Below are positions 25,961-35,403 of a DNA stretch of 51,962 nt, piece after piece (within the stretch, counting starts at the first letter, position 1; each line of letters begins with the position of its first letter). The stretch lies in NCBI GenBank assembly GCA_013287905.1, contig JABDCW010000009.1, positions 1 to 51,962 on the forward strand, read 5' to 3'. The notes under the pieces were generated by a model that ran no database searches, was not told the DNA's origin, and saw only the letters and a program-made list of their open reading frames with translations. The DNA is from Chlamydiota bacterium (lineage in GTDB: Bacteria > Chlamydiota > Chlamydiia > Chlamydiales > Parachlamydiaceae). The translations under genes were made by a program, and so were the position numbers.

Positions 25961-26001
25961 CCTGAAAGTAAACAATAATTTTGCATTTTTTCTCTCACCC
26001 A

Positions 26002-26030
26002 TTGATTTATAACCATACAAATCTTATAAA
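26002..26030 (+). promoter_or_regulatory. Putative sigma70-type promoter of the GNAT-like gene
   Basis: TTGATT (26002-26007) and TATAAA (26025-26030) are separated by 17 bp in a 99-bp gap between the methyltransferase-like gene and the GNAT-like gene. AGGTGAT directly precedes the ATG at 26060. The GNAT-like gene may therefore be expressed separately from the oxygenase pair. Confidence 0.4.
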
Positions 26031-26059
26031 ACGAATAGTTTGAATGTTAAGCAGGTGAT

Positions 26060-27211
26060 ATGCATAACCCATGCAATGTTTTAGAGTTATATGACCGGAC
26101 GAACTATGAAAGTCTTCAATGGCCTGTAGAAGCCGGGTATGAGAGGGACTTTCTTTTGCCTTTGCTTACGGCAAATTCGGAAAAATATGTCAGCAATGTC
26201 AAAACCGAATTGTCACTTTTAAAATGTAAAGAATGTGTGCTTCCCGTTACTGTCAACAATGCAGAATATGATAATACTTATGTATGCTCGCCTTTTACCC
26301 GATATGTCACCTACGCAAGTGAGGAGCTTCGATTTTTACAAAGCCCTTACCTGGAGAAAATGTTATCCTGTTTTTTAAAAGTTTATGGAAGATTTTTAAA
26401 ACTTGGAAACATCAATCGGGCGGCATGCATCAATAACTGGTTGCTATCGACAAATCTTTATCCTTATTTGGATGGTATTTCTATAAAAGATGTCCTTGAT
26501 TATTTTACAACAAGTTTTTCAAAGCATGCTATTATGTTTCCTTCCCTTAACCGGCATACAAATGGCAAATTAATGGAAGAGTTGCAAAGCGAGGGGTGCA
26601 GGCTGATTCCTGCCCGCAAGGTATTCATCTTTGATAAGGAATGTAAAGATTTTACCAATACGCGCCAGACTCAGGTGGATTTTGCGCTGTTGGAGGAAAC
26701 GCCTTACCAGATTATTTTTCACGATGAATTTACTGAAAACGACTATGAGAGGATCCTTGAGCTATATTACCTTCTGTATATAAACAAATATTCTCATTGC
26801 AACCCAAAATTCTCTTTGGATTTCATCAGAATGTGCCATAAAAAAAAGCTGCTGAATTTCCAGGGTTTACGGGGAGAAAATGGCTTGCTCGTCGGGGTGA
26901 TTGTTTCGTTCCAGCGCAACGGCGTTTTAGCCACACCCTTGATCGGGTATGATACGGCACTTCCCGTAAAGCATGGTTTATTCCGTATATTGACAGCCCT
27001 TTCGATGAAGGAAGCATTAGACAAGCAGTTAGTTTTTAACATGAGCGCCGGGGTCTCAGAGTTTAAAAGATGGCGTGGAGGAACAGGGTATATTGAGTAC
27101 ATAGCCGTTTATTACAAGCATTTGCCTGCCTTTCAGCGAATGGTCTGGGGCAGCCTTGATTTGGCGATGAACCGCATCGGTGTGCCTTTATTGGACCGCA
27201 ATCAATTTTAA
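26060..27211 (+). CDS. GNAT/FemAB-like acyltransferase
   Basis: 383 residues. The C-terminal half looks like a GNAT-fold acyltransferase of the long FemAB/N-acyl-transferase type. It has a strand pair GENGLLVGVIVSFQRNGVLA, a helix GLFRILTALSMKEALDK, then VFNMSAGVSEFKRWRGG, which matches the tail of such proteins (a short S/G-rich site followed by FK.R). The N-terminal ~190 residues are unrecognised, with several Cys. AGGTGAT overlaps the start region. It follows the oxygenase and methyltransferase-like genes in the same orientation and may act with them on an amine-containing compound. The function is inferred at fold level only. Confidence 0.55.
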   Translation: MHNPCNVLELYDRTNYESLQWPVEAGYERDFLLPLLTANSEKYVSNVKTELSLLKCKECVLPVTVNNAEYDNTYVCSPFTRYVTYASEELRFLQSPYLEKMLSCFLKVYGRFLKLGNINRAACINNWLLSTNLYPYLDGISIKDVLDYFTTSFSKHAIMFPSLNRHTNGKLMEELQSEGCRLIPARKVFIFDKECKDFTNTRQTQVDFALLEETPYQIIFHDEFTENDYERILELYYLLYINKYSHCNPKFSLDFIRMCHKKKLLNFQGLRGENGLLVGVIVSFQRNGVLATPLIGYDTALPVKHGLFRILTALSMKEALDKQLVFNMSAGVSEFKRWRGGTGYIEYIAVYYKHLPAFQRMVWGSLDLAMNRIGVPLLDRNQF

Positions 27212-27271
27212 CTCCGATTGACCGCAATGTTAAAAAAAAATATGATAAAAATTTTCAACCAAGGATCTATT

Positions 27272-28159
27272 ATGCGTTTTTTGACTGGCGTATTTTTATT
27301 AATAGCAACTCCATTATTTTTACAAGCACAAACACAGCAAAACCAACCAGATGCATTGGAGTTTAGTTTTCATGCCGCCCGGGGGGATGGATGTTGCAGA
27401 AACGACAGAGACTGTGATGACGACCGGGATTGCAGAGACGACAGATGTTGCAGGGACGACAGATGTTGCAGGGACGAAAAAATATGCGTCAGAATTGGAG
27501 GTCCGCGCGGTCCCACAGGGCCAACAGGGCCAACAGGGGCAACCGGACGAAGAGGAGAAAAAGGGGACAGAGGGCTAAAAGGGGCAACGGGAGCCACTGG
27601 AGCCGCTGGTACACCAGGGACGACCGGGGCAACCGGGGCAACCGGGGCAACGGGGACAGCCGCGACCGATGCTCAGACAGTATTTGGCAGTATGGCTTTG
27701 TCAGATCCATCCCCGACCACTTTTGCTTTTTTTCCAGCTAACAGCGGGGATAACTCCTCTGTAGCATTCAACGCGGCAACAACAAATCCATCTCCACCGA
27801 GCTTCTTAAACACTTTTCTGGTTCCTGTGACCGGTACGATATCGAACCTGACGGCACGTGTCGATATATCAGCCAGAAATAATGCCGCTCCAGACTTCAC
27901 CTTTACTGTATATCAGTCCCCTTCGACACTGGGAACTTCCGGCCCCTTAGGGAGTTGGACCGCTACGACCCTTATCGCAAGCACGGGAACATTAACAATG
28001 ACAGCCGGCACTTCACTGACCGCGTCATTTCAGAATATCGTAAACACACAACCTGTAACTGCCGGCACCTTGCTCACTGTTGTGATAACCGCCAGCGGAT
28101 TTAATACCGGGGATATTCAACCGGCAAGCTTTTCCTTTTCCTATGTTTATACTCCCTGA
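27272..28159 (+). CDS. Secreted collagen-like protein with Cys/Asp-rich segment
   Basis: 295 residues from the ATG at 27272, chosen because AAGGA precedes it and a signal peptide follows ([20 protein letters not shown]). Residues about 38-70 are repeats of [10 protein letters not shown], an unusual Cys-Asp-Arg run that may bind metal or crosslink. Residues 77-130 are 18 perfect Gly-X-Y triplets ([15 protein letters not shown]), predicted to form a collagen triple helix. The C-terminal ~160 residues are Thr/Ser-rich beta structure resembling the trimerising heads of Bacillus BclA-like proteins. Probably a trimeric surface fibre. Thr in the Y position could be glycosylated, as in BclA. A carbonic anhydrase gene follows. 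Confidence 0.85.
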   Translation: MRFLTGVFLLIATPLFLQAQTQQNQPDALEFSFHAARGDGCCRNDRDCDDDRDCRDDRCCRDDRCCRDEKICVRIGGPRGPTGPTGPTGATGRRGEKGDRGLKGATGATGAAGTPGTTGATGATGATGTAATDAQTVFGSMALSDPSPTTFAFFPANSGDNSSVAFNAATTNPSPPSFLNTFLVPVTGTISNLTARVDISARNNAAPDFTFTVYQSPSTLGTSGPLGSWTATTLIASTGTLTMTAGTSLTASFQNIVNTQPVTAGTLLTVVITASGFNTGDIQPASFSFSYVYTP

Positions 28160-28197
28160 CGGCTAGAAAGAGGCAAATCATTCAATAAGGAGATGTT

Positions 28198-28851
28198 ATG
28201 AAGCAAATAATAAGCATATATGCACTGGCATGCTGCGGATTGTTGAATCCGTTGGTTGCGGCAGAAAACACCAAAGCCCTTACCCCATTAGACAGGCTCA
28301 TGCAGGGGAATCAGCGATATGTGAATTCAACAACAGTGTGCCATGAGGATTGGACGGCAAAACGGACAGCCGTTTCTGCTGAGCAAAAACCCTTTGCGGT
28401 CATTATTGCTTGTTCCGACTCCAGGGTTCCCCCTGAAATTGTTTTTGATCAGGCATTGGGAGATCTATTTGTGGTCCGGATTGCCGGAAATGTGGTCGAT
28501 GACTTTGCGGTTGGAAGCATTGAATATGGCGTCAATATTCTTGGGGCAAACCTCATAGTGGTCCTTGGCCATTCCAATTGCGGCGCTGTGAGTGCAGCTT
28601 TGTATGGTAAAAAATTTGACAACCATATACAGGAGGTCATTACAGCGATTCAACCAGCCATTGAGTCCATTAAAGGAGCTTCAGGAAATCTCCTAGAGAA
28701 GGCAACAAAGGCAAATATCGTCGCTGTCGCAAAAAAATTGAAAACTTCAAAACCTCTTCTCAGTAAGTTGGTCGAGCAGGGAAAAGTGACGATTATCGGA
28801 GGATATTACGAACTCGATTCGGGAAAAGTGGAATATCTCGAGAAATTTTGA
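28198..28851 (+). CDS. Exported beta-class carbonic anhydrase
   Basis: 217 residues; converts CO2 and water to bicarbonate using zinc. Zinc ligands are C72 (with D74 and R76 in ACSDSR), H125 and C128 (GHSNCGA), a complete beta-class set. An N-terminal signal peptide (MKQIISIYALACCGLL...VAA) predicts export to the periplasm or surface. AAGGAG precedes the ATG. It lies 38 bp after the collagen-like gene, so the two may be cotranscribed. Directly after the stop comes the first of two 14-bp repeats that bracket a palindrome-bearing insertion before the P-ATPase gene. Confidence 0.93.
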   Translation: MKQIISIYALACCGLLNPLVAAENTKALTPLDRLMQGNQRYVNSTTVCHEDWTAKRTAVSAEQKPFAVIIACSDSRVPPEIVFDQALGDLFVVRIAGNVVDDFAVGSIEYGVNILGANLIVVLGHSNCGAVSAALYGKKFDNHIQEVITAIQPAIESIKGASGNLLEKATKANIVAVAKKLKTSKPLLSKLVEQGKVTIIGGYYELDSGKVEYLEKF

Positions 28852-29083
28852 AAGGGTATACACATTGTGAATAAGTTTTTTTCGTGCCAGGTTCTTGCCC
28901 GAAGGTTATTACCCATAAGTATAGACTTTAATTCAACACGAAGGCACAAAGTTACCAAGACACTAAGGAGAAAGGGTCTGATGGCAAAATTTCTTTGTTT
29001 CTTTGAGGCTTCGTGCCTTTGTGTTGAATTTATTATAGATAACGTTTAAAAAAGTTTTTGCTTACTTATTGAAAGGGTATACA
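28849..29083. repeat. Insertion bracketed by a 14-bp direct repeat
   Basis: TGAAAGGGTATACA occurs at 28849-28862, overlapping the carbonic anhydrase stop, and again at 29070-29083, forming the ribosome-binding site and the first A of the P-ATPase start. Removing one copy and the material between would leave the two genes about 10 bp apart. The segment looks like an insertion with a long target duplication, or a recombination scar. It contains the 112-bp palindrome. Confidence 0.55.
28929..29040. repeat. 112-bp palindromic repeat, copy 1
   Basis: Arms AATTCAACACGAAGGCACAA and their complement enclose GAAAGGGTCTGATGGCAAAA TTTC. A copy of the same length lies at 45574-45685 with the same conserved ending TATTATAGAT. 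Reading frames through it are not genes. Confidence 0.8.
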
Positions 29084-31341
29084 TGGCAAATGCGGAAAAA
29101 ATAGATCCCGTCTGTGGTATGGAGGTGTCTTCCGGTTCATTTACAAGTAACTATCAAGGCAGAATTTTTTTCTTTTGCAGCCCCCATTGCCAAAGGCGAT
29201 TTGAAAAAGATCCGGCAAGTTTTTTGAAAGACAGAGCAGGAGAAGAGGACGCTTCCGGGTTAACCGAATACCACTGTCCTATGCATCCCCAAATTGTTCA
29301 GGACCATCCCGGCAATTGCCCCATTTGCGGGATGAGATTGGAGGGGAATACAGTCGTAAACGACCCTGAATACCGCCAATTGATAAAACGTATGTGGGTC
29401 GCAATTGTTCTTACTCTCTTCGTAGTTGGTCTTGCTATGGGGCCGATGATTCCTTTTGCGGGGCAATTTCTTTCTCCCGGATGGTTCGCCTGGATTCAGT
29501 TTTTTTTAACTACGCCGGTGGTGCTTTGGTGCGGGCTCATTTTTTTTGAAAGGGCGTATCATTCTATAGCAAATCGCCACCTGAACATGTTCACTTTGAT
29601 TGCCATAGGGGTTGGCGCTGCATACCTTTACAGTGCCGCTGTATTATTTTTTCCGGAATTTTTTATTTTTTCGCAAAAGGGGGAGGTTCCCGTCTATTTT
29701 GAATCGGCAGCAGTGATTACCGTCCTTGTTCTGATTGGTCAGGTTTTAGAATCAAAAGCGACAACAAGGACGAGTCAAGCGCTGAAAGCCTTGATGGGAA
29801 GGTCTGCTAAATCGGCTTTTGTTGTGCGTGATGGAAAAGAAATGGAAGTGGCCATTCATTTTGTCCGCGCGGGAGATATCCTGCATGTCCGGCCGGGAGA
29901 CAATGTGCCGGTCGACGGGAAGATCGTTGAAGGGCAAAGCGCGGTCGATGAGTCGATGGTGACAGGGGAGCCGCTCCCCGTTGAAAAGTCGATTGGCGCT
30001 ACAGTCATAGGGGGGACGATCAACCAGAAGGGAAGTTTTCTCATGCGTGCGGAGAAAGTCGGACGGGATACTCTCCTTTCGAAAATTGTGCAAATGGTCG
30101 CAAACGCGCAAAGAAGCAGGGCGCCCATCCAACATGCTGCTGACCAAATTTCAGCCGTTTTTGTTCCGGTTGTGATTTTTATTTCCTTTCTTACATGGCT
30201 GTTTTGGGGCCTCATTGGGGAATCGTTCGGGTTTGGCTTCATTAACGCGATCGCTGTTTTAATTATCGCCTGTCCTTGTGCTTTGGGGCTGGCTACGTCG
30301 ATGTCAATGACTGTCGGAATGGGAAAAGGGGCTGAGAATGGCATTTTAATCAAAAATGGAGAAAGCTTAGAAAAGCTCGAACAAGTCAATATATTGATCG
30401 TAGACAAAACAGGCACATTGACTGAAGGCAAGCCCAAATTAGTTCAGGTTATTTCTACCGGCACATATTCCGAAAATGATCTGGTCCGCATCGCAGCCTC
30501 TGTCGAGCAAAATAGCGAACATCCCCTTGCAGCCACTATTATTCAGGCAGCCGCGGATAAACAGCTGACAATTCCCAAAGCGGACCGTTTTATGTCCATG
30601 ACAGGAGGCGGAATACAGGCAGAGGTGGAAAATCGGAAGATCATCATAGGCAGTATCAGCCTTTTACAGGAAAAGAACATCGATGTGACAAATGGGCAAG
30701 ATCTGACTGCAAGTTTGGTACCCTTAGGGTCAACTGTTGTCTTGATAGCCATTGACAACAAGATGGAAGGGATATTTGCGGTCAGCGATCCTATAAAAGA
30801 ATCGGCTGCTCCAGCTATTCAAAAACTGCATGAATATAAGCTAAAAATCATGATGCTCTCCGGGGATAATCCAAAAGCTGCCGCCTTAGTGGCTAAAAAG
30901 TTAAAAATAGATGAGGTGCAGGCAGGCTTAGGGCCTGCAGGCAAACTGGAAATTGTGAAACAACAAATGAAAGCCGGTTTTGTGATAGCCATGGCCGGCG
31001 ACGGGATCAACGATGCGCCTGCTTTGGCCGCAGCCGATGTCGGGCTGGCCATGGGAAATGGGACAGGCATTGCCATGGAAAGTGCCGATGTGACCCTTGT
31101 GAAAGGGGATTTGATGGGCATAGTCAAAGCCTTTCATTTAAGCCGCGCCATGATGCGCAACATTCGGCAAAACCTGTGGTTTGCCTTTATCTATAACGCA
31201 CTTGGCATCCCCATTGCCGCAGGTGTGCTCTATCCTTTCACAGGAGTGCTGCTCAGCCCCGTTATTGCAGCGCTTGCCATGACGTTCAGTTCTTTGTCCG
31301 TGATCATAAATGCGCTGCGGTTGAAGAGCCTTAAGTTGTAG
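29083..31341 (+). CDS. Copper/silver-type P1B ATPase with YHS domain
   Basis: 752 residues. An N-terminal YHS domain ([18 protein letters not shown]) is followed by a second metal-binding motif ([21 protein letters not shown]), and no classical CXXC HMA domain. The core has the P1B helix motif [11 protein letters not shown], the phosphorylation site [10 protein letters not shown], a TGEPLP actuator loop, SEHPLA for nucleotide binding, and [10 protein letters not shown]. This layout matches SilP/CopA-like exporters of Cu+ or Ag+ from the cytoplasm. AAAGGG precedes the start. It converges with the LRR gene, 11 bp apart. Likely role: survival of copper stress in amoebal phagosomes. Confidence 0.92.
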   Translation: MANAEKIDPVCGMEVSSGSFTSNYQGRIFFFCSPHCQRRFEKDPASFLKDRAGEEDASGLTEYHCPMHPQIVQDHPGNCPICGMRLEGNTVVNDPEYRQLIKRMWVAIVLTLFVVGLAMGPMIPFAGQFLSPGWFAWIQFFLTTPVVLWCGLIFFERAYHSIANRHLNMFTLIAIGVGAAYLYSAAVLFFPEFFIFSQKGEVPVYFESAAVITVLVLIGQVLESKATTRTSQALKALMGRSAKSAFVVRDGKEMEVAIHFVRAGDILHVRPGDNVPVDGKIVEGQSAVDESMVTGEPLPVEKSIGATVIGGTINQKGSFLMRAEKVGRDTLLSKIVQMVANAQRSRAPIQHAADQISAVFVPVVIFISFLTWLFWGLIGESFGFGFINAIAVLIIACPCALGLATSMSMTVGMGKGAENGILIKNGESLEKLEQVNILIVDKTGTLTEGKPKLVQVISTGTYSENDLVRIAASVEQNSEHPLAATIIQAAADKQLTIPKADRFMSMTGGGIQAEVENRKIIIGSISLLQEKNIDVTNGQDLTASLVPLGSTVVLIAIDNKMEGIFAVSDPIKESAAPAIQKLHEYKLKIMMLSGDNPKAAALVAKKLKIDEVQAGLGPAGKLEIVKQQMKAGFVIAMAGDGINDAPALAAADVGLAMGNGTGIAMESADVTLVKGDLMGIVKAFHLSRAMMRNIRQNLWFAFIYNALGIPIAAGVLYPFTGVLLSPVIAALAMTFSSLSVIINALRLKSLKL

Positions 31342-31352
31342 ATAACAGGGTC

Positions 31353-33785
31353 TTAAAGACGATCATAATCGCTGATTTTAAATATAGCATTTTTTATTTG
31401 CAAACGGGAGGCGAGGCGCCTTACTTCTCCTTCTGTTATGTATTTTGAATGGCTTACGTCTAAAGTGCTTAAGTTACTTAAGTCAGGAAAGTTTTGTAAG
31501 CCAATATCTGTTATGTTTGTATCTACTAAACATAAAGTATTCAAGTTACTAAGGGGGGCCAGATCTTTTATGCAGGCATCTGACAATTTTTTACAAAGAG
31601 AGATGTTCAAAGCACGCAAGTTGCTAAGAGGGGCCAGATCTTTTATGCAAGCATTAGACAGTTGTGAACAGAAAAACACTTCTAAAATATGCAAATGAGT
31701 AAGAGAAGGAACAAGATTTTTAAGAATAGTGTCTGTTAGATTGGAGCACTGGCTTAAGTTCAAAGTTTGAAGGTGATTAGGAAAAGGTAGGGTTAATTGA
31801 CTTAAGTCAGCATAGTAGCAGCCACTTAGATTTAAATCTTTCAATTGCTCAAGAAATGCAAGATTGGTCAGCCCGCTACCTTGCACTTGACGGCAGTCAG
31901 CTAAGTTCAATTCTTGCAATTCGATAAGGGTAGTGAGATTATTCAGGCCATCATCTGACAATATGCTGCAATTAGATAAGTCCAATTCTTGTAATTTTGT
32001 GAGAGCAGTCAGGCTTTTTAGACCGTCATTTGTCACATGAGAGTTGTGCAAATCGAGTTTTATAAGAGAAGTCAGTTCCTCCAGGCCGCTACCTGTCAGT
32101 CTACAGTGCTTTAAAATCAAGGATCGCAGTTGAGTAAGAGATGCAAGCTGTTTTAAGCCAGTATCAGTCAGCTGTGAATACGGCCATAATGCACCAGATA
32201 AATCCAATGTACGCAACTCTGTAAGAAAGGTAAGGCTTTTTAGGCCGGCATCTGTCAGTCTATAACACCCATCTAAATTTAAGGAATGCAACCGGGTACA
32301 GCATGTCAGTTTTTCAATGGCCTTATCGGTAAAGTTACTACCGTTGGTTAATCTTAAATCTCGCAGTTGTGCGAGTGAAGCCAAGGGTTGCAGATCGTCA
32401 TCTGTCAATCCTATAGAATGACTCAAATCCAAAGTTTCGAGCAGAGTAAGAGAAGCTAAATGAGTTAAATTAGACCCTGATAGTCCACATCTTGTTAAGT
32501 TAAGCTCTTTTAAAGGAAGAGCAGTAATAAACTTTAGGCCCTCGCCTGACAGTCCATAACAACTTTCTAAGTGTAAGACTTGCAGTTTAGCAAGGGAGCT
32601 TAAGGGTTTTAGGTCTTCGTCAGTAACTCGCCCAAGACAACCATTAAAACTTAAGGTATGCAAAGGCAGCGCAGTAAGATGTTTTATAATCTCACCTGTA
32701 ATCTCACCTGGCAAAGATGGGCACCCCTCCAGATCCAGATGTAGGATTTGTAGCTGAGCTAGAGAAGTAAGATATTCTTTAAGGCCTTCATTTGTCAATT
32801 GCCTGCATTTTATTAACTTTAATGATTCCAGTTGCGTCAAAGAAGCCAGATGTTTCAGACCGGCATCTGTCACCTGATTACAGTCGCTTAAATGTAAATT
32901 TTTGAGTTTTGTAAGGGAGCTAAGGAGTTTTATGCCATTATCTGTCAAATTCTTACATCCGACGAGATTTAACGTGCGTAAGTCAGACGCACTTGTAACA
33001 AGGTTTTCTAACTCTTGATCTGTAATGTTGTGATAGGTGATTTCACGCCGTCTGCCTTGATATGCGCGGAAATTGGTATTCATTGTCTTTGAAGTTTGTG
33101 ACAAAGCAACCTGTTCTCCCGGTTCAAGAAATGCATGCAAGCCTATAGTGACGTCGCGTACTTCCGATGATTCCACTCTAGACAGTTCAGCAGTTCGCGG
33201 AGTCTGTTTCTTTGAGGGAGTTGGATCAGTTATCAGTTTTTCTGGTTCTGGCTCAGTTTCAGCTGTTTCAGGTGGTTTTGGTGTGCCTTCATGTGCAGCG
33301 TTTTCTTCTTTTCTTTGCATATTTAGTGTAGGGGGAGGATTTGTATCCAATAGTTGCTCTTCAGTTTTTTTTGCCGCTGCTTCAGGTAATTTTGGTACTT
33401 TTGCCTGAGTTTGTGTGATTTCCTTTGGCTTATTGAATAGTGCATCTAATGCAACTCCACCGACATCTCGCCCTGTAGAGGGAGGTTGTATCGAAAAACG
33501 ATTGGCTTGCCGATAAATACATTTTCCAATGAGTGCAATGGCAGGTAAGATAATTGTTGCAATCATGGCGCCTTTGATGACATACCCGAAATAAGTGGAA
33601 AAATTTTTTTTTCCTGCAGGAGTGTCATCCGTTACTTCAATATCATTGTTCTTGACATTGACAATGTGTACGCTATGTTGGCCAAAGTTAAATAATTGAT
33701 CGCACCGGCGCAAGTGGTGGTATTTTTCATGAGGAATGCTTGTCTGGTTATTCGAAATCGGAGTAAAAAAATTAAAATCTGACAT
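31353..33785 (-). CDS. F-box-like/leucine-rich-repeat effector with membrane segment, paralogue 1
   Basis: 810 residues; GGAG precedes the ATG. Residues 1-65 are a conserved head (NFFTPIS...CDQLFNFGQ), followed by one hydrophobic segment (about 67-91) and a Pro/Glu/Lys-rich linker (100-215). At about 218-245 lies an F-box-like helix pair, LHAFLEPGEQVALSQTSKTM. From about 268 to 790 run roughly twenty LRRs of the Cys-containing FBXL type (L..L.L..C..LTD.GL..L). F-box plus LRR is the layout of eukaryotic ubiquitin-ligase substrate receptors. The head and membrane segment are shared with 38114-40168. Probable type III-secreted protein that would recruit host SCF complexes; this is inferred. Confidence 0.82.
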   Translation of the reverse strand: MSDFNFFTPISNNQTSIPHEKYHHLRRCDQLFNFGQHSVHIVNVKNNDIEVTDDTPAGKKNFSTYFGYVIKGAMIATIILPAIALIGKCIYRQANRFSIQPPSTGRDVGGVALDALFNKPKEITQTQAKVPKLPEAAAKKTEEQLLDTNPPPTLNMQRKEENAAHEGTPKPPETAETEPEPEKLITDPTPSKKQTPRTAELSRVESSEVRDVTIGLHAFLEPGEQVALSQTSKTMNTNFRAYQGRRREITYHNITDQELENLVTSASDLRTLNLVGCKNLTDNGIKLLSSLTKLKNLHLSDCNQVTDAGLKHLASLTQLESLKLIKCRQLTNEGLKEYLTSLAQLQILHLDLEGCPSLPGEITGEIIKHLTALPLHTLSFNGCLGRVTDEDLKPLSSLAKLQVLHLESCYGLSGEGLKFITALPLKELNLTRCGLSGSNLTHLASLTLLETLDLSHSIGLTDDDLQPLASLAQLRDLRLTNGSNFTDKAIEKLTCCTRLHSLNLDGCYRLTDAGLKSLTFLTELRTLDLSGALWPYSQLTDTGLKQLASLTQLRSLILKHCRLTGSGLEELTSLIKLDLHNSHVTNDGLKSLTALTKLQELDLSNCSILSDDGLNNLTTLIELQELNLADCRQVQGSGLTNLAFLEQLKDLNLSGCYYADLSQLTLPFPNHLQTLNLSQCSNLTDTILKNLVPSLTHLHILEVFFCSQLSNACIKDLAPLSNLRALNISLCKKLSDACIKDLAPLSNLNTLCLVDTNITDIGLQNFPDLSNLSTLDVSHSKYITEGEVRRLASRLQIKNAIFKISDYDRL

Positions 33786-33850
33786 AACAACTCCATAATT
33801 AAATTAATTATTTTATTTTAATATTATGGTGTGTAATTAACTTTATATTA
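33786..33850 (-). promoter_or_regulatory. AT-rich tract upstream of LRR paralogue 1
   Basis: ATAATTAAATTAATTATTTT occupies 33795-33814, just upstream of the LRR gene start on its transcribed side. It is one of four TTAATTAA-type tracts found before effector-like genes here. No clean sigma70 hexamer pair is evident. Confidence 0.3.
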
Positions 33851-33879
33851 TCATGATTTTATATATAGTAAAAGTAAAT

Positions 33880-34043
33880 TATACCGAAGGTGGTTCAAAA
33901 GTTGGGATTTTGACAAGGAGGCTGCTCAAAATTTTTCGTCTGGAGCGAGGGACCATTGCCTATGGCAAGGCACGAGTGAAGACAAAAATTTTGATGCAAA
34001 GCCGACGCCGTCAAAAACCAATTTTTGAATCACGTTCGGTATA
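33880..34043. mobile_element. 164-bp MITE-like element, copy B (inverted)
   Basis: Same length and ends (TATACCGAA...TTCGGTATA) as 7159-7322 but in the opposite orientation. Identity is nearly complete apart from scattered substitutions. It sits in the divergent gap between the LRR gene and the ATPase gene. The remaining 34044-34242 holds a short direct repeat AAACGTCAG (about 34194 and 34225) and no gene. Confidence 0.85.
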
Positions 34044-34242
34044 TATAGGGTAGCTGGGAGCGTCTAGCCCTGGCATCTATACATTAAGAAGTGCTAGCGT
34101 ATATGCACGGTCAAGACACATATTAAGATTGCTACTATGTAGCAAGATTGCACTTCAAATACTTTTCCATCGCTAACAGTTGATTTAATAACCAAACGTC
34201 AGTATACTGATTTTTAGAGCAACTAAACGTCAGCGAGGTAGC

Positions 34243-35403
34243 ATGTCGTATCAGCATATTTCCAGAAATTACTGGCAGCAACGCATTATCGATGCCTGGA
34301 AGCGGCGTTCAGTCATTTGGTTATCCGGTGTAAGGCGTGCCGGAAAAACCATGCTGTGCAAGAGCCTTTCTGCTATTGAATACTTTGATTGTGAATTACC
34401 CAGAATTCGACAAATGTTGGAAGACCCAGAATCTTTTTTAAAACTTCACTCCGGAAAATCAATCGTTTTGGATGAAATCCATCGCCTGAATAACCCTTCG
34501 GAACTGTTAAAAATAGCAGCCGATCACTTCCCCGAAACCAAAATCATAGCAACTGGCTCATCCACGCTCGAGGCTTCGTCCAAATTTAAAGACACATTAA
34601 CGGGCAGAAGAGAGAGAATATGGCTTACACCAATGCTTGTAGAGGAGGGAAAGGCCTTTGGAAATGCAAGTCTCGAGCATCGGTTTTTATTTGGGGGGCT
34701 GCCGCCATTTTTTCTTGAGTCACAAGTTCCGGAAAGAGATTTTCAGGATTGGATCGATTCTTATTGGGCAAAAGATATTCAGGAGCTCTATCGCTTGGAA
34801 AAACGATATTCTTTTCAAAGATTTCTTGAGCTTCTCTTAAGCCAAAGCGGCAGTATATTTGAAGCGACCAGATTTACATCGCCTTGTGAAGTCAGCCGAA
34901 ATACAATTGCAAATTACTTAAGCGTTTTAGAGGCCACGTACGTTGCACATGTAGTGCGGCCATTCAATACCCATCGTTCTAATGAAATTGTCTCTGCACC
35001 TAAAGTTTACGGTTTTGATACCGGTTTTGTGTGTTATTACAAAGGTTGGTTGAACATCAGGAAAGATGATCTTGGCATTCTTTGGGAACATATTGTTTTG
35101 AATGAACTTCAAGGTCAATTACAGACAAAAGATATTCGTTATTGGCGCGATAAACAAGATCATGAGCTTGATTTTATCTTATTGCCCGCACGTAATGCCC
35201 ATCCTGTTGTGGTCGAATGCAAATGGAAAGCCGCAAGTTTTGATCCAGTCAACTTAAAGAGATTTCGTCACTATTATCCTGAGGGGGATAATTTTGTTGT
35301 TGCTGCAGATGTCGATATGACCTTTCAACGCCAGTATGACAAAATTAACGTTACATTTATTGGCTTATCCAAACTCGTTGAATGCCTGAATTCGCAAGCT
35401 TAA
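34243..35403 (+). CDS. AAA-type ATPase with DUF4143 C-terminus
   Basis: 386 residues. GAGGT precedes the ATG. Walker A is SGVRRAGKTML (G29-T36), Walker B IVLDEIHRL (about 74-82), and the sensor strand ATGSSTLE. The C-terminal DUF4143 region has HELDFILL followed by VVVECKW, a pattern like the PD-(D/E)XK nuclease fold. This family is widespread in bacteria and archaea and often mobile; its role is unclear, with links to toxin-like or DNA-interacting functions suggested. A relic RelE-type toxin overlaps the stop by one base. Together they look like horizontally acquired cargo next to a MITE. Confidence 0.88.
   Translation: MSYQHISRNYWQQRIIDAWKRRSVIWLSGVRRAGKTMLCKSLSAIEYFDCELPRIRQMLEDPESFLKLHSGKSIVLDEIHRLNNPSELLKIAADHFPETKIIATGSSTLEASSKFKDTLTGRRERIWLTPMLVEEGKAFGNASLEHRFLFGGLPPFFLESQVPERDFQDWIDSYWAKDIQELYRLEKRYSFQRFLELLLSQSGSIFEATRFTSPCEVSRNTIANYLSVLEATYVAHVVRPFNTHRSNEIVSAPKVYGFDTGFVCYYKGWLNIRKDDLGILWEHIVLNELQGQLQTKDIRYWRDKQDHELDFILLPARNAHPVVVECKWKAASFDPVNLKRFRHYYPEGDNFVVAADVDMTFQRQYDKINVTFIGLSKLVECLNSQA

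Noticed and set aside
27370..27710. Open frames opposite or alternate to the collagen-like gene
   Set aside because: They mirror its Gly-X-Y and Cys/Asp repeats (Pro/Leu-rich or Arg/Gln-rich shadow) and have no start signals; the signal-peptide frame is clearly the gene.
28867..29049. 60-residue frame between carbonic anhydrase and P-ATPase
   Set aside because: It is read from the 112-bp palindrome; the other copy of that palindrome gives a different frame.
33853..34053. 66-residue frame upstream of the ATPase gene
   Set aside because: It lies almost wholly inside MITE copy B; equivalent frames appear in other copies by chance of sequence identity.
34044..34242. A tRNA or small RNA gene in the gap before the ATPase
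   Set aside because: No cloverleaf, T-loop sequence or terminator was seen; only a 9-bp direct repeat.
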